In this document: positions 52,955 to 60,323 of the stretch, piece by piece
How the letters are laid out: each line of letters starts with the position of its first letter
Position numbering within the stretch: the stretch's first letter is position 1
Source of the DNA: Mycolicibacterium sp. 018/SC-01/001
GTDB lineage: Bacteria; Actinomycetota; Actinomycetes; Mycobacteriales; Mycobacteriaceae
DNA: 64,000 nucleotides
Direction of reading: 5' to 3'
Assembly: GCF_007096635.1 (NCBI RefSeq)
Contig: NZ_VKAA01000021.1
Coordinates: forward strand, 1 to 64,000
Made by a program: the position numbers and the translations under genes
Notes under the pieces: model-generated
Told to the model about the DNA's origin: nothing
The model's database searches: none
Seen by the model: the letters and a program-made list of their open reading frames with translations, nothing else

Positions 52955-52987
52955 CTGCTCCCCCGCAACCGGTCACCAGTTGGATCG

Positions 52988-53796
52988 CTACGACGCACCC
53001 GGCATTCGCTGCCCCCCGTCGGCTGTGAGGCAGTAGCCGGTCCCGCGCACCGTACGGAGGTACCGCGGGATGCCGGATCGTCACCCAGCTTGCGCCGAAG
53101 CTGACCCACATGCACCCCCAGAGTGTTCCGGCCGCCGGCAGACGCATCCCCCCACAGGCTCAACTGCAATTGACGACAGGTCACCGCTTCACCCGGACTC
53201 TCCGCCAGCGTGCAGAGAACCTCAAACTCTGTGCGGGTCAGTGGCAGCGCCTCGCCGCGGAGGAACACCCGGCGCCCGACCAGATCGATAAGGAGATCTC
53301 CGATCTCACGACGGTGCGTCTCGTCGCTGCGGCCGCCGTCACGTCGTTCGCCGTGGACACGGCACTTCCTCAGCGCCAACCGAATTCGCGCGTTCAGCGC
53401 CTCGATGTCGTCCACCGAGACGGTGCCGGCGGTAAGGAGCAGGGGGGTGACATCGCCGTCGCTGAGAGCAACCACGCCGACCTGAGTTTCCTGACGGATG
53501 CGGTCAAGCATGGCCGCGCCCAGCCCCTGAGTGCCGACGCACACCACGACCACATCGGGATCACACTCGCGCAGCGCTGTGAGTGCAGCGCCAGACGAGT
53601 AGGCCACCTCCACGGCGAAATCGCCGGCGAGCAGGTGTCGCGCCACAGTGGTCGCATAGATGCGTCGAGGCTCCACTAGCAGCACACGGATGCGGCCGGC
53701 GGCCGCCGCTGGCGGTATGGAATCAGCGACAAGACGGTGCGACTCGATCGTCGTGGCACTCTCCTCGCCGCTCAAGAAAACCCAACGCGCCCGCAT
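52988..53796 (-). pseudogene. Atypical OmpR-family response regulator with a C-terminal frameshift
   Basis: From ATG 53796, residues 36-145 form a receiver-like domain with its acidic pocket lost (VLLVEPRR, where VLVVDDE is expected) and no Asp at the phosphorylation site (VVVVCVGTQG). Residues 165-242 form an OmpR winged helix up to RRKLGDDPAS. The wing then continues one frame away as PRYLRTVRGTGYCL to a TAG at 52988-52990. A single-base deletion near 53064-53070 explains this; the zero-frame instead reads on to 52840 as unlike sequence. It may be inactive or a sequencing error. An excellent CTACGTAG palindrome precedes it. Confidence 0.75.
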
Positions 53797-53828
53797 TCCT
53801 TACTGCGCCGCTCACGAGACAGCCTACC

Positions 53829-53857
53829 GTCATCTACGTAGTTACTACGTAGATGAC
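53829..53857. promoter_or_regulatory. 29-base CTACGTAG palindrome
   Basis: GTCATCTACGTAGT, one base, then ACTACGTAGATGAC: perfect 14-base arms. Within it CTACGTAG occurs at 53834 and 53845, an 11-bp step. It lies 33 bases upstream of the response-regulator start and is the best copy of the element in the window. Confidence 0.85.
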
Positions 53858-53873
53858 GCGTCGACCGGAGAGT

Positions 53874-55136
53874 TCAACGTTGGTTCGCTTCGGTTACGGC
53901 CTCCGGCGCTGACCCCAGCCGTCCTCGCAGATCCAGTCGGTACAGCGCAACCGCCGACAGTAATCCGATAACTGTCAACAACACCCACAAAAGTTCCGGC
54001 CGCCCCGCCTCACGGGTGAGTTGCATCAACGAGCCTGTTGCCAGGTTGCCGACGAGGATGCCAACGCCGACGATCGTGTTATAGAAGCCGTAATGAGTTC
54101 CGACGAGCCGGTTGTCGGCCAGGGAGACGACGGTATCCATTTCGAACGGGAACACCGCAGCCGAGCCGACCGCCAGCACGGCCGCCGCGATGAGCAGCGC
54201 TGTCGCCGCAGCAACACGGCCGACTCGCTGATCATCAGGAAACACGATCAGCGGCAGAAACGACAACGCCAGAATCAGCATGCCGATCGCCAGCGACCGC
54301 CCCGAACCCCAACGACGCGCAAACCACCGTGTGATCCGCATCTGTCCAAGCACCGCCACCACCCCGGAGACAACGAAAATCATTGCGGTGACCACGGAGT
54401 CGTTTTGGGGAAACAAGTATCGCGCCTGCAGCGGCATCGCCAGATACACCTGGAACGACAGCACATAGGAACCGATCATCGCCACGGCGAATAACAGGAA
54501 CGAGCGATTGGCCGCGACTGCCCGCCAGTCCTGAAGCACCGAGGTCTTCTCCTGTGCTGGAGTCACAGCACGTTGCGGCAGTGCGAACAGCTGCGCCACT
54601 GTCAGCGCCGCGAAGACGAGCGCCGCGGCCGCAGCAGTCATCTTGAAGTCAACGAACATCAACGCCAGGCCCACCAACGGCCCCGCGAGGATGCCCGCTT
54701 GATAGAACACGTTAAACAGCGCGAACGCTTCCACCCGTCGAGGGCCCGCATCGGCGGCCAAGTACGCACGCACCGCCGGGTTGAAAAGCGCTCCGGCGAA
54801 ACCCGTTGCCGCCGAAGCCACCAACACTGCCGGTAGCGAGTCGGCGACCACCAGAAGCCCGAATCCTGCGGTGCGCAGCACGCATCCGCTCACAATGAGG
54901 GGTTTGTAGCCCAGGCGATCGGCCAGCGTGCCACCGATGATGAACATGCCCTGCTGGGAGAAGTTGCGGACCCCGAGCACGAGCCCGATGGCCCATGCAG
55001 CCAGGCCCAGGGGCCCAGCCAGATAGCCAGCCAGATAGGGCATGAGCATGTAGAAACCGAGGTTGATCCCGAACTGGTTGATCATCAACATGCGGCTTGG
55101 CCAGCCGAAGCTGCGGAACCCAGACAGCAGTGTCAT
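53874..55136 (-). CDS. MFS transporter paired with a cysteine synthase-family enzyme
   Basis: The 420-residue, twelve-helix major facilitator has the loop motif GGTLADRLGYKPL. It follows the PLP-enzyme gene with a four-base overlap (ATGA), a pairing seen in many actinobacteria. Export of cysteine or a related sulfur compound is a reasonable inference but not shown. The stop codon lies 17 bases from the CTACGTAG palindrome, which serves the downstream regulator, not this gene. Confidence 0.8.
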   Translation of the reverse strand: MTLLSGFRSFGWPSRMLMINQFGINLGFYMLMPYLAGYLAGPLGLAAWAIGLVLGVRNFSQQGMFIIGGTLADRLGYKPLIVSGCVLRTAGFGLLVVADSLPAVLVASAATGFAGALFNPAVRAYLAADAGPRRVEAFALFNVFYQAGILAGPLVGLALMFVDFKMTAAAAALVFAALTVAQLFALPQRAVTPAQEKTSVLQDWRAVAANRSFLLFAVAMIGSYVLSFQVYLAMPLQARYLFPQNDSVVTAMIFVVSGVVAVLGQMRITRWFARRWGSGRSLAIGMLILALSFLPLIVFPDDQRVGRVAAATALLIAAAVLAVGSAAVFPFEMDTVVSLADNRLVGTHYGFYNTIVGVGILVGNLATGSLMQLTREAGRPELLWVLLTVIGLLSAVALYRLDLRGRLGSAPEAVTEANQR

Positions 55137-56248
55137 CGCGGCACCACCTGCGTGGGGTCAACGACCACGGGGCACCGCGTCCAGGTCGTGACCGCGTGTG
55201 TCATCGGGTCGTCAACGGTGGCTGGTTCATTGGACGGAACCTTGTCCAACAGACCATGGGTGCGGCAATAGTCGTCGTTATAGACGGTGTCGAAATAGCG
55301 CTGCGGGCCGTCAGGGAAAATGGCGGCGACCGTGGTGCCCGGGTCGCTATTGCGCGCAGCCCACCCGGCCACCAACGCGACCGCGCCCACACTCCACCCG
55401 CCACTGGCATAGTGGGTGGCCGCCAGGGTTCGGCAGGCCCATACCGCATCCGCCGGCGCGACCCAGTGCACTTCGTTGAAAGCGCCGTAATCGACGTTGC
55501 CCGGGAAGATGCTGGAGCCGAGGCCGCGCATGAGTCGAGTGGTGGCGCGCTGCCCAAAGATTGTCGAGCCCACCGTGTCGACGCCGATCAGCTGCAGGCC
55601 GGGATTGAATTCCCGCAAGACCCGGGCCACGCCTGCCGAGTGTCCCCCGGTGCCGACCGAACACACCAACACATCCACAGATCCAAGCTGGTCATTCAAT
55701 TCGACCGCCAGCCCGCGGTAGGCCTCCACGTTGTCCGGATTGTTGTACTGGTCGGGATGCCACGCGTGCGGATCGGTGGCCAGAATCTCCTGCACGCGTT
55801 GCGTGCGGGCCTGCTGCCAGCCGCCGCGCTCGTGAGGCTCGGTCACCAGTTCGATGTGCGCGCCGAACGCGGCGAGCATGTGTTGGATGATCGGTTCCAT
55901 GCCGGGGTCAGTGACCAAGGTGACGGGGTGACCGTACACAGTGCCCGCAAGAGCGAGCCCCAATCCTAATGTGCCACTTGTCGATTCGACGATACGGGCG
56001 CCCGGGGCGAGCACCCCGCGGGTGCGCGCGCGTTCGACCATATGCAGCGCGGGCCGGTCCTTCATTCCGCCCGGGTTGAAGCCCTCAAGTTTGGCCCAAA
56101 AGCCCTGCCCTGCGGTGGTGAACGGCGCGCCGATCCTCAGGACGGGCGTCTGCCCGACCATCGTGGCCGGCCGCTCAAAGCGGCCCAGCCGTAGGCGCTC
56201 GAATCGGTCTGTGTCGTGGGCATGGTTGATCGAAACGGCGTGATTCAT
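55133..56248 (-). CDS. cds1: PLP-dependent cysteine synthase-family enzyme (Cds1-like)
   Basis: The 371-residue PLP enzyme has the internal aldimine Lys in NPGGMKDRPALHM, the substrate loop STSGTLGLGLA and the phosphate-binding VCSVGTGGHSAGVARVL. The extended N-terminus and C-terminus fit the mycobacterial L-cysteine desulfhydrase Cds1 rather than CysK. Such enzymes release H2S from cysteine. ATG 56248 begins MNHAVSINHAH; an open extension to 56314 lacks family character. Confidence 0.78.
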   Translation of the reverse strand: MNHAVSINHAHDTDRFERLRLGRFERPATMVGQTPVLRIGAPFTTAGQGFWAKLEGFNPGGMKDRPALHMVERARTRGVLAPGARIVESTSGTLGLGLALAGTVYGHPVTLVTDPGMEPIIQHMLAAFGAHIELVTEPHERGGWQQARTQRVQEILATDPHAWHPDQYNNPDNVEAYRGLAVELNDQLGSVDVLVCSVGTGGHSAGVARVLREFNPGLQLIGVDTVGSTIFGQRATTRLMRGLGSSIFPGNVDYGAFNEVHWVAPADAVWACRTLAATHYASGGWSVGAVALVAGWAARNSDPGTTVAAIFPDGPQRYFDTVYNDDYCRTHGLLDKVPSNEPATVDDPMTHAVTTWTRCPVVVDPTQVVPR

Positions 56249-56355
56249 GTCGGGGATATCGCTTCTGTTGACGCCGCGACTGACGCGCGGCTGCTGGTGG
56301 CGGGCAGCAGTCACCGGCCCCCGGTCCAGAAAAGACGGGGCCTGACGCTAGCCGA

Positions 56356-56766
56356 TCAGCGACGCGCGATGCACAGCCGGACAAGCACGTCGCGTCCGGT
56401 CTGTGCGACGGGTGAGCGCGGAGGACCGCGAATAGGAGCAAGCGGCGCGTAGCGCCAGAGCGCCGGCAACACAGCCAGAGCGCCGACCAAGGCCAGGGCA
56501 ATCAGCGTGATTGTCCCCCGCGGCAGGACAGCTTCCGCAAAAGACTCCGGTGACGGCGCACTTCCGCCCTCGGAGATGTGCGGATGGTCGAGCTGGACGG
56601 CCACCGGCGCGCCCACCGCGCTCGCAAGGGGGTGGGGTCCGTGGGCTGGCGCCGCCTCGGTCCCCGGCAGCGCCCATTCCGCAGCCACAATGATGGTCCA
56701 GAACGCGAGGAACACAGCGACGACTGCGCGTCGCCGCTGCGAGGAACTCCCGTCGATATAGCTCAC
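56356..56766 (-). CDS. LpqS-like small envelope protein
   Basis: The 136-residue product has an N-terminal helix (RRAVVAVFLAFWTIIVAAEW), a central HPHIS segment, a second helix (about 86-108) and the C-terminal motif AQTGRDVLVRLCIARR. That ending and the HPLASAVG/DHPHI segments resemble LpqS, a copper-induced (RicR regulon) protein of M. tuberculosis. No TACCC-N5-GGGTA box is found upstream. A CTACGG repeat box lies 214 bases upstream instead. The lipobox of LpqS is not obvious. Confidence 0.62.
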   Translation of the reverse strand: MSYIDGSSSQRRRAVVAVFLAFWTIIVAAEWALPGTEAAPAHGPHPLASAVGAPVAVQLDHPHISEGGSAPSPESFAEAVLPRGTITLIALALVGALAVLPALWRYAPLAPIRGPPRSPVAQTGRDVLVRLCIARR

Positions 56767-57140
56767 GATGTTGCCGACTGTAGCAGCGGATCGCCGAACG
56801 GAGTGGCGGCCGTGCAGTCGACGCCGTGTCGTGACCTGCCCGCGACAGTCCTCGTCGGCGGCCCGTGCGAAGCGATCAGAACCTTCACATCATTCGCCCG
56901 ATAACGTTGCCGTACTGCTTATTTCACCGCTGCGCATGCCATCACTCCAACCTCGGTGACACCAGCCTTTACACTGGTCATCTACGGTTTGACTACGGAG
57001 ATAATTGGCGATGTGAACTCAAGCATCAGGCAGCCAGGGAGAGATTTGCTGAGTGGGCAGACACCCGACTGCCGAAGGTCCTCGTCCGTCCAAGTGCGCA
57101 TCACCGACCCGCACCCAGATCGGATGGGTTCGACCGACAC
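56767..57140. other. Intergenic region
   Basis: No gene is supported in these 374 bases. The only recognisable element is the degenerate CTACGG repeat box at 56980-57002. Confidence 0.5.
56980..57002. promoter_or_regulatory. Degenerate CTACGTAG-type box
   Basis: ATCTACGG-TTTGA-CTACGGAGAT agrees with the 53829 palindrome core at 18 of 23 positions. CTACGG starts at 56982 and 56993, again an 11-bp step. It could act on the LpqS-like gene (minus strand). Confidence 0.5.
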
Positions 57141-58061
57141 CTAGTGGTGGCAGAGCACCTGAATGAATGCCGGAGTGGCGAGCATGGTGGTGATGGCGGC
57201 GACCAGCAGAGCGCGGTGACGCCACCGCACGTGCCGACGGGTTGGGGTGACCAGACGCTCGGCTCGGGCGATGACCGCCGTCGCCGCCGCGGCCAGACCT
57301 TCAGCCACAGGAGGTCGGTGACCGGCCAGCGCAAGCAACCCCGTGAGTAAAGGACGAGTCCCGACGCGACGAGCGGCGGTGTCGTCGGCACACATCTCCA
57401 GCAGTTCCGCCACAGCCTCATGCGCGCAGGCGAACAAAGGAAGGCGAGGAAGGGTGGCGGCGAGGGCACGCAGCACCATCAGAATGTGGTGATGATGCCC
57501 TGACAGGTGGGCATCCTCGTGCGCAAGAACCGCCTTCAGTTGCGACCGGTTCAACGATTTCACGGCCGCCGAGGTCACGACGATCGCATGGGGGCGGCCG
57601 ATGACACAGTAGGCGGCGGGGAGGTCGGCCTCCACGACAACGACGTGAGGATGGTCGGTGGGCCGACCGACGATCCGCGCGGCCTCTGCGTGCTCATGGC
57701 TTCGGGTGCGCAGCCTGGCCAGGCAGCGTCCCAGTCGCAGCGCCACGACCGCAGAGGCCAGCAGTCCCCCACCGATAAAAGCAATGGACCCGAGGCGTCC
57801 CGCCAGCGGGGTGTGATCGGAGAACCCGAACAGTTCCAGGCAGAGGGTCACGACCGAGCCGTCCAGCACGCTGTTCGACGTCGCGTTGACCACCAGCACC
57901 ACTGCCGCCAGCCACGCCGCAAGCACGGCGGCAACCGTGGCCAGCCAGGCGGCCACACCCATAGACGGACTCACTCCGCCACCGGTGAGGCGCCGCAGTA
58001 CCGGTGGAGCAAGCCACGCCAGCACGGCGCCGTAAAGCACCAGCCACAGCGCCGTCGTCAT
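57141..58061 (-). CDS. blaR: BlaR1-like M56 membrane metallopeptidase
   Basis: The 306-residue protein has four membrane helices and the zinc motif HEDAH (residues 181-185) in the M56 domain, followed by a Glu ligand region (AVAELLEMCAD). There is no penicillin-binding sensor domain, as in mycobacterial BlaR (Rv1845c type). In that system the protease inactivates the repressor BlaI under beta-lactam stress. The start overlaps blaI (ATGA). Confidence 0.86.
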   Translation of the reverse strand: MTTALWLVLYGAVLAWLAPPVLRRLTGGGVSPSMGVAAWLATVAAVLAAWLAAVVLVVNATSNSVLDGSVVTLCLELFGFSDHTPLAGRLGSIAFIGGGLLASAVVALRLGRCLARLRTRSHEHAEAARIVGRPTDHPHVVVVEADLPAAYCVIGRPHAIVVTSAAVKSLNRSQLKAVLAHEDAHLSGHHHHILMVLRALAATLPRLPLFACAHEAVAELLEMCADDTAARRVGTRPLLTGLLALAGHRPPVAEGLAAAATAVIARAERLVTPTRRHVRWRHRALLVAAITTMLATPAFIQVLCHH

Positions 58062-58423
58062 GACCGCCGGCCTTTACGCAAAGCCGCCTTCAGCTGCGCG
58101 GATTGCTCAGCGCTCATCTGCTCAAGGAAAAATGCCAGCACGGTGTTGGTATCGCCACCGGAGTCGAACGCGGCTTTCATCAGACGCGCTGACCGCTCCT
58201 CACGAGTCATCGCCGCCCGGTACACATAGGCCTTGCCGCTGCGCTGCCGCTTGAGCCACCGCTTGCGATACAGGTTGTCCATGGTCGACAACACGGTGGT
58301 GTACGCGATGGGTCGCTGCTGAGCCAAATCCTCGAACACATCACGCACCGTGGCCGGCTCCTGGTGATCCCACACCCAGTCCATGACCACCGCTTCGAGA
58401 TCGCCGAAAGCTCGCTGTTCCAT
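58058..58423 (-). CDS. blaI: BlaI/MecI-family repressor
   Basis: The 121-residue winged-helix protein has RAFGDLEAVVMDWVW, TVRDVFEDL, IAYTTVLSTMDNLYRKRWL and a C-terminal dimerisation helix pair. It is the typical BlaI partner of the M56 protease and is co-translated with it. ATG 58423 has CAGGAG ten bases upstream; the longer open frame to 58606 is not family-like. No beta-lactamase is nearby, so its targets are likely the cell-wall genes around it or elsewhere. Confidence 0.9.
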   Translation of the reverse strand: MEQRAFGDLEAVVMDWVWDHQEPATVRDVFEDLAQQRPIAYTTVLSTMDNLYRKRWLKRQRSGKAYVYRAAMTREERSARLMKAAFDSGGDTNTVLAFFLEQMSAEQSAQLKAALRKGRRS

Positions 58424-58815
58424 CCGCCGCAACTCCTGCCCGCTCTGACGAGGTGGCCGATTCGCACAGCGCGGCACCTGCAGCTCCCTAATGTAGCCGC
58501 CAACAGCCCAGATGCCGGGACCTCGCCGCGGCGGCGCCACCGATGTCGATCCGCTCACTGGTGCACCATCCTTGTGTCGGTGATCTTGGATGGATTGCCG
58601 ATGCACCCGAGGTGCCGCTGATCTATCGCCCTGCTCGCTCGACGCTGTTGATGTCCAGCATGAGTTCTGCGGAGGTCAGTGGTTACCCGGGGCGCGTTGA
58701 CCGTCGACAGGGCTATGCGCCACCGAGCGCCGCTCAGTGAGCGAACCGGCAGTCGTGCCCCGGAACCTGCACATAAGGGTGCCTCCCCACTGGGCTTAGC
58801 AGCGAGGAGGCTGTC
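58424..58815. other. BlaI upstream region and left end of the IS110 element
   Basis: No protein gene is supported here. A nested hairpin lies at 58561-58606: GTGCA with TGCAC outside, CCATCC with GGATGG inside. IS110-family elements encode a bridge RNA in the non-coding end before the transposase, so 58600-58815 is a candidate location. The exact element boundary is not visible because IS110 elements lack terminal inverted repeats. Confidence 0.45.
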
Positions 58816-60110
58816 ATGAAGTCTGCCCGAAATACCCTGCCAACGGAACCCGCCAATGGGCTCACGTGTGGAATCGACTGGGCCTGCGATGATCACGCGG
58901 TCTCGATCGTCGATGCCAAAGGCCGCGAGATCACCCGCAAAACGATCGGTCACAACGCCGTTGGGCTGCGAGATCTGCTCACCACACTGCAACGCGCCGG
59001 TGTCAGCGAAGTCGCCATCGAACGCCCCGACGGTCCGGTCGTACACGCCCTGCTCGACGCTGGGATCACCGTCGTGGTGATCAGCCCCAACCAACTCAAG
59101 AACCTGCGCGGGCGCTACGGATCGGCCGGCAACAAAGATGACCGCTTCGACGCGTTCGTCCTGGCCGACACCTTGCGCACCGACCGGACCCGGCTGCGGC
59201 CCCTGCAGCCCGACAGCCCGGCCACGGTGGCCCTGCGCCAGACCTGCCGAGCCCGTAAAAATCTGGTCGCTCACCGCGTGGCGATCGCCAACCAGCTGCG
59301 GGCTCATCTGATGATCGTCTTTCCCGGCGCGGTCGGGCTGTTCGCCGATATCGACTCGCCGATCAGCCTGGCCTTTTTGGCCCGCTTTGACTGCCAGGAC
59401 CGCGCCGATTGGCTCTCGGTCACCCGGATGGCCAACTGGCTGGCCAGCGTCGGCTACAGCGGCCGCACCCACGCCAGTGAACTGCACCGACGACTCACCG
59501 CCGCGCCTCGCGGTGCCGCCGGTATCGACGGTGCCACCATCACCGCGACCTTCGTCGAGGTGTTGAGCACTGTGAGCGCCCAGATCAAAACCCTCGACCA
59601 GAGCATCGCCGAGCAACTCGACGCTCACGCCGATACTCATATCTTCACCAGCCTGCCACGCTCGGGCACCTTCCGTGCCGCCCGACTGCTCGCCGAAATC
59701 GGCGACTGCCGCGCACGGTTCCCCACACCCGAATCGCTGGCGTGCCTGGCCGGAGTCGCCCCCTCCACCCGCCAATCCGGGAAAGTCAAACACGTCGGAT
59801 TCCGCTGGGCTGCAGACAAACAGCTCCGCGACGCCGTATGCGACTTCGCCGGCGACAGTCGTCGAGCCAACCCCTGGGCGGCCGATCTCTACAACCGCGC
59901 CCGAGCCCGCGGACACGACCACCCCCACGCCGTGCGCATCCTCGCCCGCGCCTGGCTCTACATCATCTGGCACTGCTGGCACGACGAAGTCGCCTACGAT
60001 CCCACCCAACACAGGGCCCTCCAAAAGCTGATCAACCAAGATCAACCCAGGGCGGCTTGACACAGGGCAACTCATGCGTGCGCCATCGAAATCATTCCAA
60101 GGCCACGGCC
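58607..60110 (+). mobile_element. IS110-family insertion sequence (approximate bounds)
   Basis: The element consists of the transposase at 58816-60060 plus non-coding ends of unknown length. It separates blaI-blaR from the RipA-like gene. No terminal inverted repeats or target duplications were found, as expected for IS110. Ends are estimates. Confidence 0.6.
58816..60060 (+). CDS. IS110-family DEDD transposase
   Basis: The 414-residue protein has an N-terminal RuvC-like DEDD domain (GIDWACDDHAVS with Asp21; AIERPDG with Glu69; KDDRFDAFVLAD with Asp108-112). The C-terminal transposase_20 domain is marked by LACLAGVAPSTRQSGK, with its conserved Ser. IS110 recombinases insert with the help of a bridge RNA. 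GCGAGGAGG precedes ATG 58816. The frame is intact, so the element may be active. A 519-codon open frame on the other strand is an artefact. Confidence 0.93.
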   Translation: MKSARNTLPTEPANGLTCGIDWACDDHAVSIVDAKGREITRKTIGHNAVGLRDLLTTLQRAGVSEVAIERPDGPVVHALLDAGITVVVISPNQLKNLRGRYGSAGNKDDRFDAFVLADTLRTDRTRLRPLQPDSPATVALRQTCRARKNLVAHRVAIANQLRAHLMIVFPGAVGLFADIDSPISLAFLARFDCQDRADWLSVTRMANWLASVGYSGRTHASELHRRLTAAPRGAAGIDGATITATFVEVLSTVSAQIKTLDQSIAEQLDAHADTHIFTSLPRSGTFRAARLLAEIGDCRARFPTPESLACLAGVAPSTRQSGKVKHVGFRWAADKQLRDAVCDFAGDSRRANPWAADLYNRARARGHDHPHAVRILARAWLYIIWHCWHDEVAYDPTQHRALQKLINQDQPRAA

Positions 60111-60199
60111 CCATCGGACCAAAAGCACATGCTGCCGCCCGCTCAGGTGTTACCGAGTTGAGACTGTGACAGGCGTTTCTCCTGATGCTGCAGTGATGT

Positions 60200-60232
60200 A
60201 CGTTCCAACTACGTACTAAGTAACTACGTAGA
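60200..60232. promoter_or_regulatory. TACGTA repeat box before the RipA-like gene
   Basis: TACGT occurs at 60200, 60211 and 60226; CTACGTAG is exact at 60225-60232. The first step is 11 bp, the second 15. It lies about 92 bases before the RipA-like start, on the far side of the IS110 element from blaI. Confidence 0.6.
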
Positions 60233-60323
60233 TAGATGGCGCTAGAAGGCAGTGGGATATGACACCTCGGCGCACTGGCCCGACCGACTCGCGGCCACCG
60301 GCAGCCACCCCACAGGAGAACTG

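Noticed and set aside
56956..57144. 62-codon plus-strand frame after the CTACGG box
   Set aside because: No ribosome site for any start, no recognisable sequence, and it ends in the stop of the M56 gene.
58058..58423. Beta-lactamase operon
   Set aside because: BlaI and BlaR-like genes are present, but no serine or metallo-beta-lactamase motif is found in the window.
58555..60114. 519-codon minus-strand frame covering the IS110 element
   Set aside because: Complete antisense of the transposase; glycine-rich low-complexity translation and no ribosome site.
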